Virus record (IMG/VR): IMGVR_UViG_3300039109_000093
Span: 1 to 55,310 of that record
From: a virus
Reading direction: 5' to 3' (one strand)
Length of the DNA stretch: 55,310 nt
Shown here in pieces: positions 55,083 through 55,310 of this stretch (positions within the stretch are counted from its first letter, which is position 1; each line of letters starts with the position of its first letter). The translations under genes and the position numbers were made by a program. Below the pieces are notes generated by a model. The model did no database searches, had not been told where the DNA came from, and saw nothing but the letters and a program-made list of their open reading frames with translations.

Positions 55083-55310
55083 GGGGTCTCCTTACGCGCT
55101 GACAGGCAATCGAGGCAGGTAACGCCGTCATCCCAGCCCTGGACGGAGGGCAGGAAATCACTGGTCACGGTGCACTCGGCGCGACGGCCAGCCCAGGTGT
55201 AGGCGTTGACCTTGTGGATGATCTCGGGTGAGAGAGTCCGCCCCGTGATCGCCTCAACTGCCGCAGGCAGGGTGACCTCGGCCCACTCCGTCGCGTCGTC
55301 GGCGTGCTGG
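55079..55310 (-). CDS. 3' part of an early gene cut by the window edge
   Basis: The last 76 codons of a gene whose start is outside. It contains ITGRTLSPEI (over the repeat at 55229-55251) and, near the end, VTCLDCLS, a CxxC pair with another Cys upstream. Ends in TGA overlapping the next ATG. Function unknown. Confidence 0.55.
   Translation of the reverse strand, partial: QHADDATEWAEVTLPAAVEAITGRTLSPEIIHKVNAYTWAGRRAECTVTSDFLPSVQGWDDGVTCLDCLSARKETP
55229..55251. repeat. GRTLS element, copy 3
   Basis: Same 23 bases as 54716-54738; here at least 20 codons inside a gene, so the element is not always at a start. Confidence 0.65.

Noticed and set aside
1-55310. Integrase, excisionase or full-length repressor
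   Set aside because: Looked for tyrosine or serine recombinase motifs and Xre-type repressors in all frames; none convincing. The only HTH proteins are the LexA-like domain and the protein before the terminase.

Overview
The window is a 55.3 kb stretch of high-GC DNA that reads as most of the genome of a tailed, long-tailed (siphovirus-type) phage of an actinobacterium. Streptomyces or a relative is my inference, from base composition, AGGAG-type ribosome sites, ATGA/GTGA-coupled genes, a Cas4-family exonuclease, a T7-type primase-helicase and LexA-type regulatory DNA. Nearly all genes lie on the minus strand, so the map is transcribed from right to left. Both edges cut through genes. I see no integrase and no full-length immunity repressor, so any lysogeny functions would lie outside the window or be unconventional.

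Following transcription from the right edge: 55.3-46.7 kb holds small, tightly overlapping early-type genes, many cysteine-rich. Among them are a LexA-like winged-helix protein, a DNA methyltransferase, a DUF1643-type protein, a RusA-like resolvase and a secreted 3D-domain protein. A tRNA with a CUA (amber-reading) anticodon and a tRNA 3' half lie at 46.7 kb. The packaging and head block (46.6-33.7 kb) has an HTH protein, a large terminase interrupted by an intein, portal, a zinc-knuckle protein with a prohead-protease-like motif, scaffold, major capsid, and an endonuclease VII gene with its own promoter. A fibre/appendage island (33.4-26.8 kb) contains AT-rich genes, an HNH gene, several frame-damaged genes and an inverted (+ strand) YadA-like fibre gene. 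The connector and tail block (26.8-8.7 kb) includes the tail tube, the frameshifting tail-assembly chaperones, a 1588-residue tape measure and minor tail proteins. Lysis genes (8.6-7.2 kb) come next, then a DnaA-box-bearing intergenic region, then replication genes (6.5-0 kb): Cas4-like exonuclease, RecA-like ATPase, possible ssDNA-binding protein and primase-helicase.

The most striking non-gene signal is an 18-bp palindrome, consensus TGCYAACG-NN-CGTTRGCA, dispersed over the whole window: 15 copies with at least 14 of 16 positions by eye, and about ten weaker ones. It occurs inside genes and between them, and in three places it lies between a gene end and a terminator hairpin. Its core AAC-N4-GTT matches the core of actinobacterial LexA boxes (CGAAC-N4-GTTCG). 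The window also encodes a free LexA-type DNA-binding domain without the protease half. My leading hypothesis is a genome-wide operator/'stoperator' system read by that protein or by host LexA.

Other notable items are a class 3 intein (W-C-T triplet) in the terminase, an amber-reading phage tRNA, a conserved 5' coding element shared by several unrelated small early genes, a leaderless-type promoter for a mobile endonuclease, and a cluster of three single-base deletions in the fibre island.
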